From: Dyadobacter fermentans
GTDB taxonomy: Bacteria; Bacteroidota; Bacteroidia; Cytophagales; Spirosomataceae
Length of the DNA: 64,000 bases
Direction: 5' to 3'
NCBI RefSeq assembly: GCF_019924045.1
Contig: NZ_JAHXBN010000010.1
Coordinates: 248,001 to 312,000 of the forward strand
The notes under the pieces are model-generated. The model saw nothing but the letters and a program-made list of their open reading frames with translations, was not told the DNA's origin and did no database searches. The translations under genes and the position numbers were made by a program. Of the stretch, positions 1 to 8,330 are shown piece by piece (position 1 is the first letter of the stretch; each line of letters begins with the position of its first letter).

Positions 1-2
1 CC

Positions 3-1112
3 GGCAGCCTGAACAGGAATTTTACGTTACTGGCTGATCCGTCGATGATATTGTCGCCCGGAAGAAAGGGAGTCCGGTGGAGTTCGCCGCCCGACACGCT
101 GCGTGCCTTGCAGAAAGTAACGCTGAATGCCGAAGTTTTTGATCCGGGAACAGGGAAAGTCGATGTGGATTTTAACGGGACGGCGAGACTGGTGATTTAC
201 GACAAGCCGATCGAGTTTCGCACGCTGGGAAATGAGGGTAGCGCTGAAACCTATACCGAGTTCCGCAGCAAGCTATTCGATGGAAAAGTGACGGTGAAAA
301 GCGGCCGTTTGCAATGCAACCTGCAAATACCGAAGGACATCGATTACCGGATCGGTATTGGGCGTGCGAATGTGTATGTCATAGACAGCGACAGTACAAA
401 GGATGCCTCGGCACAGCTGGCGTTGGTGGTCGGCGGAAGTGCGGTACAGCAGAAGGATAGTATTCCGCCGAAGTTGGCGGGCTACCTCAATACCCCTGCT
501 TTCCGGGATGGCGATACCGTGGAGCCGTCATCGGTACTGGTGCTGCAAATGAGCGATGCGAGCGGGATCAGCATTTCTCGTGCTGGTATCGGACATGATA
601 TTAAGATGACTTTGAATGATACACTGACCGTCGTTTTGAATGATTATTATGTATCGGATTTAGATAATTATCAATCGGGTAGTATCAATTATCCGTTGAA
701 TAATCTGCCGGCCGGAAAATATATTGTCCGCGTAAAAGTGTGGGACACGTATACTAACTTTTCTGAAATAGCGTTCGGGTTTCTAGTAGGTCCCGCCAAG
801 GGAATAGCGCTCAACACCTTTAATATTTATCCTAACCCATTTCAGAAAGACCTTGTATTCGAACTCGGGCACAACCGGGTAAATGAGGACGTAGAATTAA
901 TTTTTAATATATTGCTTGTTAATGGGCAACGTTTGGGCACTTATAAAAAGCTTTACTATAACAGCGAACCGGTTATCAGGGAAATGCTGGACGTGACGCA
1001 GTGGCTGGGGACGGTACCGGTTGATCAATCCCTGGTTTATTATTTAGTCGTCAGATCGTTAAAAGACAATTCTACCGATCTGAAAGCCGGTAAGTTAATC
1101 AGGTCTCCTTAA
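3..1112 (+). CDS. porU: Type IX secretion sortase PorU, C-terminal part (5' end outside window)
   Basis: The reading frame is open from the first bases of the window, so this is the last 369 residues of a longer protein. The opening residues (NRNFTLLADPSMIL) match the segment that follows the catalytic domain in C25 gingipain-like peptidases (usual form: NLLGDP). The rest is beta-rich Ig-like repeats ending in a Por-secretion-like segment (FNIYPNPF near the end). In the family PorU is the outer-membrane sortase that removes the C-terminal signal of T9SS cargo and attaches A-LPS. The gene lies directly upstream of porV, its known partner, which supports the call. The catalytic His and Cys are not in the window, so activity cannot be judged. 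Confidence 0.85.
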   Translation, partial: GSLNRNFTLLADPSMILSPGRKGVRWSSPPDTLRALQKVTLNAEVFDPGTGKVDVDFNGTARLVIYDKPIEFRTLGNEGSAETYTEFRSKLFDGKVTVKSGRLQCNLQIPKDIDYRIGIGRANVYVIDSDSTKDASAQLALVVGGSAVQQKDSIPPKLAGYLNTPAFRDGDTVEPSSVLVLQMSDASGISISRAGIGHDIKMTLNDTLTVVLNDYYVSDLDNYQSGSINYPLNNLPAGKYIVRVKVWDTYTNFSEIAFGFLVGPAKGIALNTFNIYPNPFQKDLVFELGHNRVNEDVELIFNILLVNGQRLGTYKKLYYNSEPVIREMLDVTQWLGTVPVDQSLVYYLVVRSLKDNSTDLKAGKLIRSP

Positions 1113-1157
1113 GATAATAAAACTTATCAAATTTTTAGTAATAACTATCTTTCATTG

Positions 1158-1165
1158 TATTTTTG
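1158..1165 (+). promoter_or_regulatory. Bacteroidota -7 promoter core upstream of porV
   Basis: TATTTTTG fits the Bacteroidota -7 consensus TAnnTTTG and lies 50 bp before the porV ATG. The upstream -33 box is poor (T-rich, no clear TTTG). It suggests porV can be transcribed separately from porU. Confidence 0.35.
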
Positions 1166-1215
1166 ACCCTTTAAAGAAGCTGACACAGGCACTTCCTATC
1201 GCAAATCCAATTTCT

Positions 1216-2370
1216 ATGAAACTTTTTTTTGTTACATTATCCTCACTATTCTTTTTAACAACAGGTACGCTTTTCGCTCAGGATTCTACAAGGAGAATAC
1301 CGGCATCACCACTTTCCTTTTTGACATTTGCCCCTGATGCTAGAAGTGCAGGAATGGGAGAGGCTGGTGTAGCACTCAGCCCGGACGCGAATTCAACCTA
1401 CTGGAATGCAGCGAAGCTTCCCTACAATACCAAGGATTTTGGCGTTTCCGCTTCCTACACACCATGGCTCCGTTACCTGGTTGACGATATGTGGCTGGGT
1501 TATCTCACTGCTTACAAGAAATTGGGCGATCGTCAGGCGGTAGCGTTTTCTGTGAACTACTTCAACAACGGCGAGCTGGATTTGCGTGATGCGGTAGGTA
1601 ACAATATCGGTTATTTCAACTCCCGGGAAGTGGCCATCAATGGAACTTACTCGCGCCAGCTGAGCAGAAACTTCTCGATGGGTTTGACCTTGAAATATAT
1701 CTCTTCCAACCTCGCAGGAAGTGCGGTAATCAACAACGTTTCACTGAGCCCTGCACGTGTAGCGGCGGGTGATATCAGCGCGTATTACAGAAAGGAATTC
1801 AAGAATGAAGATACCGGCAGCGAGCTCGTGTGGTCATTGGGTGGTGTGCTTTCCAACCTGGGTGGCAAGATCAACTACGGTTCCAGCACAGAAACAGAAA
1901 ATTTTATTCCTACCACGCTGAAAATCGGGACTGGTTTGTCATATACCGGCGATGGAAGAAACCGTTTCAATTTCATCATCGATTTCAGCAAGCTGATGGT
2001 ACCTACACCGGATGGCAAAACCAATATCAATACAAAACCCTTGCTGAACGGCGTATTCGGCTCGTTCTCGGATGCTCCGGACGGGTTTAAAGAAGAAATC
2101 CAGGAAGTGGCAATCGCAACCGGTCTCGAGTACTGGTACAACAATATCTTTGCTTTGAGAGCGGGTTATTTCGGAGAGAATAAAAACAAAGGCGACCGTC
2201 GCTTCTTTACTGCCGGTGCAGGTCTTCGTTTCGCCGACAAATGGGGCGCCGACTTCGCTTACATGTTCCCGACAACTCAGGGAAGTCCGCTTGCGCAAAC
2301 ATTGCGGATCACTTTGTCGCTTCAATTGAACAAAGCTGAGAAGCTGGATGTAGGCGACAACGAAAACTAA
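1216..2370 (+). CDS. porV: Type IX secretion outer-membrane protein PorV
   Basis: The 384-residue protein starts with a signal peptide (residues 1-21, cleavage after FA). It then has the family signature PLSFLTFAPDARSAGMGEAG followed by an N-terminal asparagine-rich turn (SPDANSTYWNAAKL) and a FadL-like beta barrel ending in alternating hydrophobic strands. In the T9SS, PorV is a shuttle that collects cargo from the SprA translocon and delivers it to PorU. It follows porU by 103 bp and is closed by a strong terminator. Length and motifs are typical of the family. Confidence 0.95.
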   Translation: MKLFFVTLSSLFFLTTGTLFAQDSTRRIPASPLSFLTFAPDARSAGMGEAGVALSPDANSTYWNAAKLPYNTKDFGVSASYTPWLRYLVDDMWLGYLTAYKKLGDRQAVAFSVNYFNNGELDLRDAVGNNIGYFNSREVAINGTYSRQLSRNFSMGLTLKYISSNLAGSAVINNVSLSPARVAAGDISAYYRKEFKNEDTGSELVWSLGGVLSNLGGKINYGSSTETENFIPTTLKIGTGLSYTGDGRNRFNFIIDFSKLMVPTPDGKTNINTKPLLNGVFGSFSDAPDGFKEEIQEVAIATGLEYWYNNIFALRAGYFGENKNKGDRRFFTAGAGLRFADKWGADFAYMFPTTQGSPLAQTLRITLSLQLNKAEKLDVGDNEN

Positions 2371-2396
2371 GCCCTAACAGAAATTTAATTATTCAG

Positions 2397-2432
2397 AACG
2401 AATGGCGTTATTGCAACGTCATTCGTTTTTTT
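2397..2432 (+). terminator. Intrinsic terminator after porV
   Basis: A 13-bp stem (arms 2397-2409 and 2414-2426, one G-T pair) with a short loop is followed by a run of seven T. It separates porV from the M16 gene. Confidence 0.85.
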
Positions 2433-2448
2433 ATACTCACCGCTGCCC

Positions 2449-3729
2449 ATGTCACTGGACCGTACTATTGCCCCTGATTTCAAAATCATTCAAACTGTAA
2501 ACCTGCCGGAACCTCAAACCCACACCCTCGACAATGGGATCGCACTGCATGTGATCAATATCGGGGAACAGCCGGTGGTGCGTCTGGAATGTATTTTCGA
2601 AGCAGGTAACTGGTATGAGAGCGAAACGGCAGCCTCCTATTTTGCGGTGAAAATGCTGACCGAGGGGGTAGAGGGAATGACATCGCAGGAAATCAGCGAG
2701 GCATTCGACCGGCTTGGGGCATTCACCGATCTCACGCACACTTCCGACCGCGTAGGGATCGTGGTGTATTGCCTATCACGTTTTCTGCCGGAAGTACTGC
2801 CACTGGTGCAAAAGCTGATCCGCAGCGCAACCTTCCCGGAGAAGGAGTTTCAGGAACTGAAAAACATTACGGTACAGAACCTGAAAGTGAACAGGGAAAA
2901 AACGGCTTACCTGGCTACCACGGAGTTCAGGGCGCGCTTGTTTGGCGCTGGCCACCCCTATGGACAAAGCCAGAGCGCGGAGGAGATCGACGCATTGGGT
3001 ATGGACGCCGTGCGTGCGCACTATGAGCAGTTCATCCGCGACGGCAAGTTTACAGCCGTGCTCGCCGGCCAGGTTACCGAAGCCGATGTAGAGCATGTGA
3101 ATGCGACTTTGGGCCAAAACTCTTTCGATGCAGCATCTGGTAAAGTTTCCTTCACTGCTTCGGAAGCTTATCAGGGCGAGGAGGAAATCGTCGAAAGGCC
3201 GGAAAGCGTACAATCGTCGATCAGGATGGGTCGGGTGCTCTTTAACCGCCATCATCCCGATTATTTCAAGATGCTGGTCACGAACGAGATCCTTGGAGGT
3301 TATTTCGGGTCGAGGCTGATGAAGAATATCCGCGAGGAAAAAGGCCTTACTTACGGCATTTCCTCCCATCTGGTGACCTTACGCAATGAAGGGTACCTGA
3401 TGATCGGTACGGATGTGAAAAAGGAATTTACCCAGCAAACGATTGACGAAATCAAAAAGGAAATACACCGGCTGCAAACCGAGCCGGTGGGAGCTGAGGA
3501 ATTGCAGACGGTCAAGAGCTTTATGGCCGGAGAGTTTGCCGGGTCCTTGAATACCGCATTCGAGGTCGCCGATCGCCGTAAAGTATTGCTGCTGGATAGT
3601 CTGCCTGCCAATTTTTTCAATCAGTACATCGATCGCATTCACGCCACTACCGCCGAAGATGTAATGGCAATGGCGAATAGTTACCTGCGCCCCGAAGACA
3701 TGGTAATTGTGATAGCGGGAGGCAAGTAG
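2449..3729 (+). CDS. M16-family peptidase-like protein lacking the zinc site
   Basis: The 426-residue cytosolic protein has the two-domain M16 fold, but the HxxEH zinc motif expected near residue 65 is replaced by YFAVKML, so no metal ligands are present. The C-terminal hallmark of M16 non-catalytic halves is kept (NIREEKGLTYGI near residue 300). In the family such subunits pair with a catalytic HxxEH partner to close the chamber and bind substrate. No catalytic partner is adjacent here, so it must be encoded elsewhere or be absent. It ends immediately before the stop of the convergent photolyase gene, with no spacer. Confidence 0.85.
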   Translation: MSLDRTIAPDFKIIQTVNLPEPQTHTLDNGIALHVINIGEQPVVRLECIFEAGNWYESETAASYFAVKMLTEGVEGMTSQEISEAFDRLGAFTDLTHTSDRVGIVVYCLSRFLPEVLPLVQKLIRSATFPEKEFQELKNITVQNLKVNREKTAYLATTEFRARLFGAGHPYGQSQSAEEIDALGMDAVRAHYEQFIRDGKFTAVLAGQVTEADVEHVNATLGQNSFDAASGKVSFTASEAYQGEEEIVERPESVQSSIRMGRVLFNRHHPDYFKMLVTNEILGGYFGSRLMKNIREEKGLTYGISSHLVTLRNEGYLMIGTDVKKEFTQQTIDEIKKEIHRLQTEPVGAEELQTVKSFMAGEFAGSLNTAFEVADRRKVLLLDSLPANFFNQYIDRIHATTAEDVMAMANSYLRPEDMVIVIAGGK

Positions 3730-5058
3730 TTACTGATTGGCCTTGTCCAGCGCAGCTTTGTAGGTTTTCAGGCAACGCTCACGCGCCTCCTTATGATCAA
3801 CCATCGGGGCGGGGTAGGCATCGGTACCAAACTCCGGAACCCATACTTTAATATACTCCATTTTAGGATCGAACTTCTCTGCCTGCGAGGCCGGGTTGAA
3901 TATGCGGAAATACGGTGCTGCATCGGTTCCTGAGCCTGCTGCCCATTGCCATCCCCCATTGTTGGCTGCAAGATCGTAATCCAGTAGTTTTTCGGCGAAA
4001 TAGGCTTCACCCCAGCGCCAGTCGATGAGCAGATGCTTGGCGAGGAAGCTGGCTGTAACCATCCGTACCCGGTTATGCATGAAACCAGTCGCATTGAGTT
4101 GCCGCATACCCGCATCTACCAGCGGATACCCCGTTTTACCTTCACACCACTTCTGGAAATCGGCCTTGTCGTTACGCCATTGAATGAAATCGTAGGCCTT
4201 TCGGAACGCCTCACCCTTGCCGACATGCGGGAAATTGGAAAGGATTTGCTGGTAGAAATCCCGCCATATTAATTCATTCAGAAAAGTATCGCTTTGTCCG
4301 CGCGCCTGCCGTGCGAGCTCGCGTATGCTTACCGTTCCGAAACGCAAATGAACACCCATGCGGCTGGTGCCTTCTTTGGCTGGAAAGTCGCGGTCTTTGG
4401 CATAATCCTTCAACAGCGCATTACCGACATGATCCGCTGGAAATTCAATCCCGACCCTTTCAAAGCCCATGTCCTTCAACGCCGGCAATGCTGTACCATG
4501 CCATTTTTGAAACCTCCCGAAATACTTTTTGGTAGGGTAGGATTTGAGATAAAAATCAGTGAGTTTTTCTTTCCATGCCCGGCTGTAAGGTGTAAAAACA
4601 GTGTACGGCGTGCTCTGGCCCGTCAGTATTTCCTGTTTTTCAAAAATGACCTGGTCTTTGCAGGTTTTGAAAGCAATGCCTTTTTTCTTCAATATCCTGT
4701 AAATCTCTCTGTCGCGGTCGGTGGCGTAGGGCTCGTAGTCGGTGTTGGTGTATACTTCGGCGATGTCGTATTCATCTACCAGCTTTTCCCAGATCTTAGC
4801 GGGGAAGCCGTATTCAACCAGTATATCGGCATCCTTTTGCAGCAATTCCTGCTGGATACTGGAAACAGTATTATGGATGAAAGTCAGCCTCGCATCTTTC
4901 TTCTCTTCCAGGTCATCGAGGATATTGCGGTCGAAAATGAAAAGCGGTACCACCGGATAGCCCGAGCGCAAGGCGTAGTAAAGCCCTGCATTGTCATGCA
5001 GCCGAAGATCGCGGCGGAACCAGAATAGGGCGATTTTGTCTTTCGTTTTTAGGGGCAT
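3730..5058 (-). CDS. phrB: Deoxyribodipyrimidine photolyase (cryptochrome/photolyase family)
   Basis: The 442-residue protein has an N-terminal alpha/beta antenna domain (ALFWFRRDLRLHDN at residues 10-23) and a C-terminal FAD-binding helical domain. Visible motifs include ELIWRDFYQQ, YPLVDAGMRQL, MHNRVRM, and GGWQWAAGSGTDAAPYFRIFN, which are the class I CPD photolyase FAD and electron-transfer signatures. The expected role is light-driven repair of cyclobutane pyrimidine dimers. The gene stands alone on the minus strand. A cryptochrome-like photoreceptor role is less likely because the C-terminal extension is short. Confidence 0.95.
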   Translation of the reverse strand: MPLKTKDKIALFWFRRDLRLHDNAGLYYALRSGYPVVPLFIFDRNILDDLEEKKDARLTFIHNTVSSIQQELLQKDADILVEYGFPAKIWEKLVDEYDIAEVYTNTDYEPYATDRDREIYRILKKKGIAFKTCKDQVIFEKQEILTGQSTPYTVFTPYSRAWKEKLTDFYLKSYPTKKYFGRFQKWHGTALPALKDMGFERVGIEFPADHVGNALLKDYAKDRDFPAKEGTSRMGVHLRFGTVSIRELARQARGQSDTFLNELIWRDFYQQILSNFPHVGKGEAFRKAYDFIQWRNDKADFQKWCEGKTGYPLVDAGMRQLNATGFMHNRVRMVTASFLAKHLLIDWRWGEAYFAEKLLDYDLAANNGGWQWAAGSGTDAAPYFRIFNPASQAEKFDPKMEYIKVWVPEFGTDAYPAPMVDHKEARERCLKTYKAALDKANQ

Positions 5059-5234
5059 ACGATGGTGCTAGTCGTGGGTGAAGGGTATTCTGATATAACT
5101 TAACTACGAAGTAAGTCCATTTTTGGATGATGGGGATTTTCAAATCTTATATATTTACTGCGTGCGCCGGGCATCGGTCGCGGCTAAAAGATCCCCGATA
5201 GCGACGCAATACAATCTTAACTTAACCTGTATTC

Positions 5235-6098
5235 ATGAAAGTACAACTCACGATCCTGTTCAGTCTCCTCTGCCTTACGGTTTTCGCCCAAAAGAATAAT
5301 GCCGACAAGCAGGACTGGAAGCAGCTCTTTAACGGAAAAAACCTGGATGGCTGGGATATTAAAATCCGTGGCTATGAACTGAACGACAATTATAACAACA
5401 CTTTCCGGGTGGAAGATGGCAAAATGGTGGTTCGTTACGATAAATACGACGATTTCGCGCAGAAATACGGACATATCTTCTACAAAGGTGATTTCTCCTA
5501 TTACCGCATTGCCGTTGAATACCGTTTCGTAGGCGAGCAAGCGCCCAAAGGCGAAGGCTGGGCGTGGCGTAACTCGGGCATTATGGTGCACGGGCAACCT
5601 GCTGCAACAATGGGTAAAGATCAGGATTTTCCAGCGTCGATCGAAGTGCAGCTACTGGGTGGAAATGGCAAGACCCGCACGACTTGTAACCTCTGTACGC
5701 CCGGTACCAACGTGGTGATTGACGGCAAGCTGGTAACGCAGCATTGCGTCAACTCCAAATCCAAAACTTACGATGGCGACCAATGGGTACGCGCCGAGGT
5801 GCTCGTCTTGGGTGATTCGCTGATCCAGCATTTTGCCAATGGCGAAATGGTACTCGAATACAACAAGCCGCAACTCGGCGGAGGCAACCTGGGAGGTGCT
5901 ACGGATCCGGAAGTGAAAATCGCCGGCAAGTTGCTCGATCACGGTTCAATTTCGCTCCAAAGCGAAAGCCATCCGGTGGAATTCAGAAAGGTGGAAATTC
6001 TTGATTTAAAGGGATGTATGGATCCGAAAGCGACGAATTATAAGTCCTACTACGTGAAGGCGGATAATAGCAAGTGCAGCTACGGGAAGAAGAAATAG
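5235..6098 (+). CDS. Secreted DUF1080 (3-keto-disaccharide hydrolase domain) protein
   Basis: The 287-residue protein has a signal peptide (about 18 residues, ending VFAQ) and a single DUF1080 concanavalin-like jelly roll. The domain start WKQLFNGKNLDGWDI and the later RNSGIMVHGQ and IEVQLLGG segments are typical. A Cys-containing tail (GCMDPKATNYKSYY) resembles a short calcium-binding repeat. Family members hydrolyse 3-keto-glycosides or bind sugars in the periplasm. No 3-keto sugar dehydrogenase is adjacent, so the substrate is unknown. Confidence 0.88.
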   Translation: MKVQLTILFSLLCLTVFAQKNNADKQDWKQLFNGKNLDGWDIKIRGYELNDNYNNTFRVEDGKMVVRYDKYDDFAQKYGHIFYKGDFSYYRIAVEYRFVGEQAPKGEGWAWRNSGIMVHGQPAATMGKDQDFPASIEVQLLGGNGKTRTTCNLCTPGTNVVIDGKLVTQHCVNSKSKTYDGDQWVRAEVLVLGDSLIQHFANGEMVLEYNKPQLGGGNLGGATDPEVKIAGKLLDHGSISLQSESHPVEFRKVEILDLKGCMDPKATNYKSYYVKADNSKCSYGKKK

Positions 6099-6112
6099 AT
6101 AGGGGTTTAAGC

Positions 6113-6150
6113 AAAAATGCCCGGGGCTCTTATGAACCCCGGGCATTTTT
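6113..6150. terminator. Bidirectional terminator between DUF1080 gene and murA
   Basis: A 15-bp-class perfect stem (arms start AAAAATGCCC and end GGGCATTTTT) with a short loop has A-runs and T-runs on both sides. It can therefore stop transcription from both convergent genes. Confidence 0.9.
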
Positions 6151-6162
6151 GTATGAATACTA

Positions 6163-7470
6163 TTACAATCTCACGATTTCCGCACCAATCGCGTTCAAGC
6201 GCGTATCGATGTTCTGGTAACCGCGGTCGATCTGCTCGATATTGTCGATAATGCTTACGCCTTTGGCCGACATCGCTGCAATGAGCAACGCAACCCCTGC
6301 ACGGATATCGGGGGAAGTCATACGAATGCCACGAAGTTGTGTTTCGCGGTTATGCCCGATCACCGTTGCGCGGTGCGGGTCGCAAAGGATAATTTGAGCG
6401 CCCATTTCGATCAGTTTATCCACGAAGAACAAACGGCTTTCGAACATTTTCTGGTGGATGAGAACGGTTCCCTGCGCCTGTGTGGCCGTCACGAGGACGA
6501 TACTCAGCAAGTCGGGTGTGAAACCTGGCCATGGCGCATCGGCAACGGACAGTGTGGAGCCGTCGAGGTAGTTTTCAATGCGGTAGCGTTCCTGTGCAGG
6601 GATGAAAATATCATCACCACGGAACTCCATTTGAATGCCCAATCTTTTGAAAACATCGGGGATAATACCCAATTCGGGAATCTGGCAATCTTTGATCGTA
6701 ATTTCCGATTGCGTCATTGCGGCAAGGCCTATGAAGCTACCGATTTCGATCATATCCGGCAGCATGGTGTGCTCGGTACCTTTCAATTCGCTTACACCTT
6801 CGACGATGAGCATGTTGGAAGCGATACCCGAGATTTTGGCTCCCATGCGGTTCAGCATTTTGCAAAGCTGCTGCAAATAAGGCTCGCAGGCTGCATTGTA
6901 AATGGTAGTAGTGCCTTCTGCCATCACTGCCGCCATCAAAACGTTGGCCGTACCGGTTACCGAAGCCTCGTCCAGGAGCATATAAGTGCCTTTCAGATTG
7001 GCAGCGTCTACGCGGTAGAATCCGCCGTCTTCTTCATCATAGCTGAATTCCGCACCCAGTTTCTCGAAACCCAGGAAGTGGGTATCCAGTCTTCTCCGGC
7101 CGATCTTATCGCCACCCGGACGGGGAATGCGTCCTTTGCGGAAACGCGCCAGCATCGGGCCGAGCAGCATCACCGAGCCGCGCAATGCAGCGGCTTTCTG
7201 GCGAAATGAATCCGATTCGAGGTAATCGAGGTTGATATCGTCGGCTTCAAAGCGGATCGAAGTTTCGCTCAGCCGTGTGCGGCGCACGCCCAGGTCGCCC
7301 AGGAGGTTGATCAGCTGGTTGACGTCGCGGATATTCGGAATGTTGTGAATCGTAACGGGTTCTTTGGTCAGGAGCACCGCGCAGATGATCTGCAATGCTT
7401 CGTTTTTAGCGCCTTGCGGCACGATTTCACCCTTGAGACGACGATCCCCGGTAATTTTGAATGATGCCAT
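6163..7470 (-). CDS. murA: UDP-N-acetylglucosamine 1-carboxyvinyltransferase (Cys-to-Asp active site)
   Basis: The 435-residue cytosolic enzyme transfers enolpyruvate from PEP to UDP-GlcNAc, the first committed step of peptidoglycan synthesis. It has the EPSP-synthase-like repeats with KNEALQ near residue 22. The active-site loop reads RPGGDKIGRR, so the residue that is Cys115 in E. coli is Asp121 here. The same change in Mycobacterium and Chlamydia MurA makes the enzyme insensitive to fosfomycin. It is the last gene of a minus-strand run with folA, the porU2-like gene and the DUF4290 gene. Confidence 0.95.
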   Translation of the reverse strand: MASFKITGDRRLKGEIVPQGAKNEALQIICAVLLTKEPVTIHNIPNIRDVNQLINLLGDLGVRRTRLSETSIRFEADDINLDYLESDSFRQKAAALRGSVMLLGPMLARFRKGRIPRPGGDKIGRRRLDTHFLGFEKLGAEFSYDEEDGGFYRVDAANLKGTYMLLDEASVTGTANVLMAAVMAEGTTTIYNAACEPYLQQLCKMLNRMGAKISGIASNMLIVEGVSELKGTEHTMLPDMIEIGSFIGLAAMTQSEITIKDCQIPELGIIPDVFKRLGIQMEFRGDDIFIPAQERYRIENYLDGSTLSVADAPWPGFTPDLLSIVLVTATQAQGTVLIHQKMFESRLFFVDKLIEMGAQIILCDPHRATVIGHNRETQLRGIRMTSPDIRAGVALLIAAMSAKGVSIIDNIEQIDRGYQNIDTRLNAIGAEIVRL

Positions 7471-7515
7471 ATAAGATTTTGGGCAATTGAGACGGTATAA
7501 AATGAAACCTGGATG

Positions 7516-8316
7516 TTACATTCCAGGTTTTTTGCGGTTGTTATTCCGGTTGTTGTTATTGTTGTTGTTCCGGTTCTGGAACTTGTTGTTCCGGTTGCGG
7601 TTCTGATTGCCCTGGTTACCGCCGCCCTGCCTGTCTGAATTATGGGACTGGGCTTTGAAGTTGTTTCCGCCAGTCTGGTTCACGCGATTGCGTTCCTGGT
7701 TGTTGTTGCGGTCCTTCGGTGCAGCATCGATTGGTCCCGATTTGCGGATATAATCGATTTCCTCCTTCAAACGGCCTTTGCTGAGTTGTTCCAGCTGGGC
7801 TAACAAAACGTTGTCTTCGGGATTATCCTTATTCCATGTGTTGAAGAACGAACGCATCAGCCGGAAAATGTAGGAAACAAATGCAAGACGGTCCTCCGGA
7901 TTCTCGGTCTGGGATGCCTTTTCCAGAAGCAGATCGATATTGCGGCCGTAATGGCGGAATTGCAGGTTTTGCTGGTTGTACTCGACCCGTAGCGGTTTCT
8001 TGCCCAGCGCTTCTTTGGATGGCGGAGGGAAAGGACTGTCGACATCCAGTTCGAAACCGGAAATAATGTACAGGTCGTCCCACAACTTGTTGGTATAGTC
8101 CTGGTTATCCCGCATGTTGGGGTGTATCTGACGCATGAGCTCGACCAGTATGTGCGCGTAGAGAGTGCGTTTTGCCTTATCCTCTATCTTGACGATGTGG
8201 TCGGCCAATTTTTGTACGTTACTGCCGTATTCTTTCAATGGGATATTTTTTTTATAATGGACAAAAATAATAAGTTTTTGTGGAAACAAAATGAGGTACA
8301 GCGGTAAAACAGGCAT
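7516..8316 (-). CDS. DUF4290 protein with Asn/Arg-rich tail
   Basis: The 266-residue protein contains a helical DUF4290 domain (KEYGSNVQKLADHIVKIEDK to about residue 190), a family seen mainly in Bacteroidota and of unknown function. The last 60 residues are almost only N, R, Q and G and look disordered and RNA-binding-like. The start is uncertain. The ATG used here adds about 20 hydrophobic residues before the conserved region, and most relatives begin close to the NIPLKEYG segment. It sits 45 bp before murA and 14 bp after the porU2-like gene, which suggests co-transcription. Confidence 0.8.
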   Translation of the reverse strand: MPVLPLYLILFPQKLIIFVHYKKNIPLKEYGSNVQKLADHIVKIEDKAKRTLYAHILVELMRQIHPNMRDNQDYTNKLWDDLYIISGFELDVDSPFPPPSKEALGKKPLRVEYNQQNLQFRHYGRNIDLLLEKASQTENPEDRLAFVSYIFRLMRSFFNTWNKDNPEDNVLLAQLEQLSKGRLKEEIDYIRKSGPIDAAPKDRNNNQERNRVNQTGGNNFKAQSHNSDRQGGGNQGNQNRNRNNKFQNRNNNNNNNRNNNRKKPGM

Positions 8317-8330
8317 TCTGCGGCGCTGGC

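Noticed and set aside
4294..5028. 244-codon plus-strand frame opposite the photolyase
   Set aside because: The photolyase motifs are unmistakable on the minus strand, so this is a shadow.
6337..7209. 290-codon plus-strand frame opposite murA
   Set aside because: It is antisense to a complete MurA, with no domain and no promoter.
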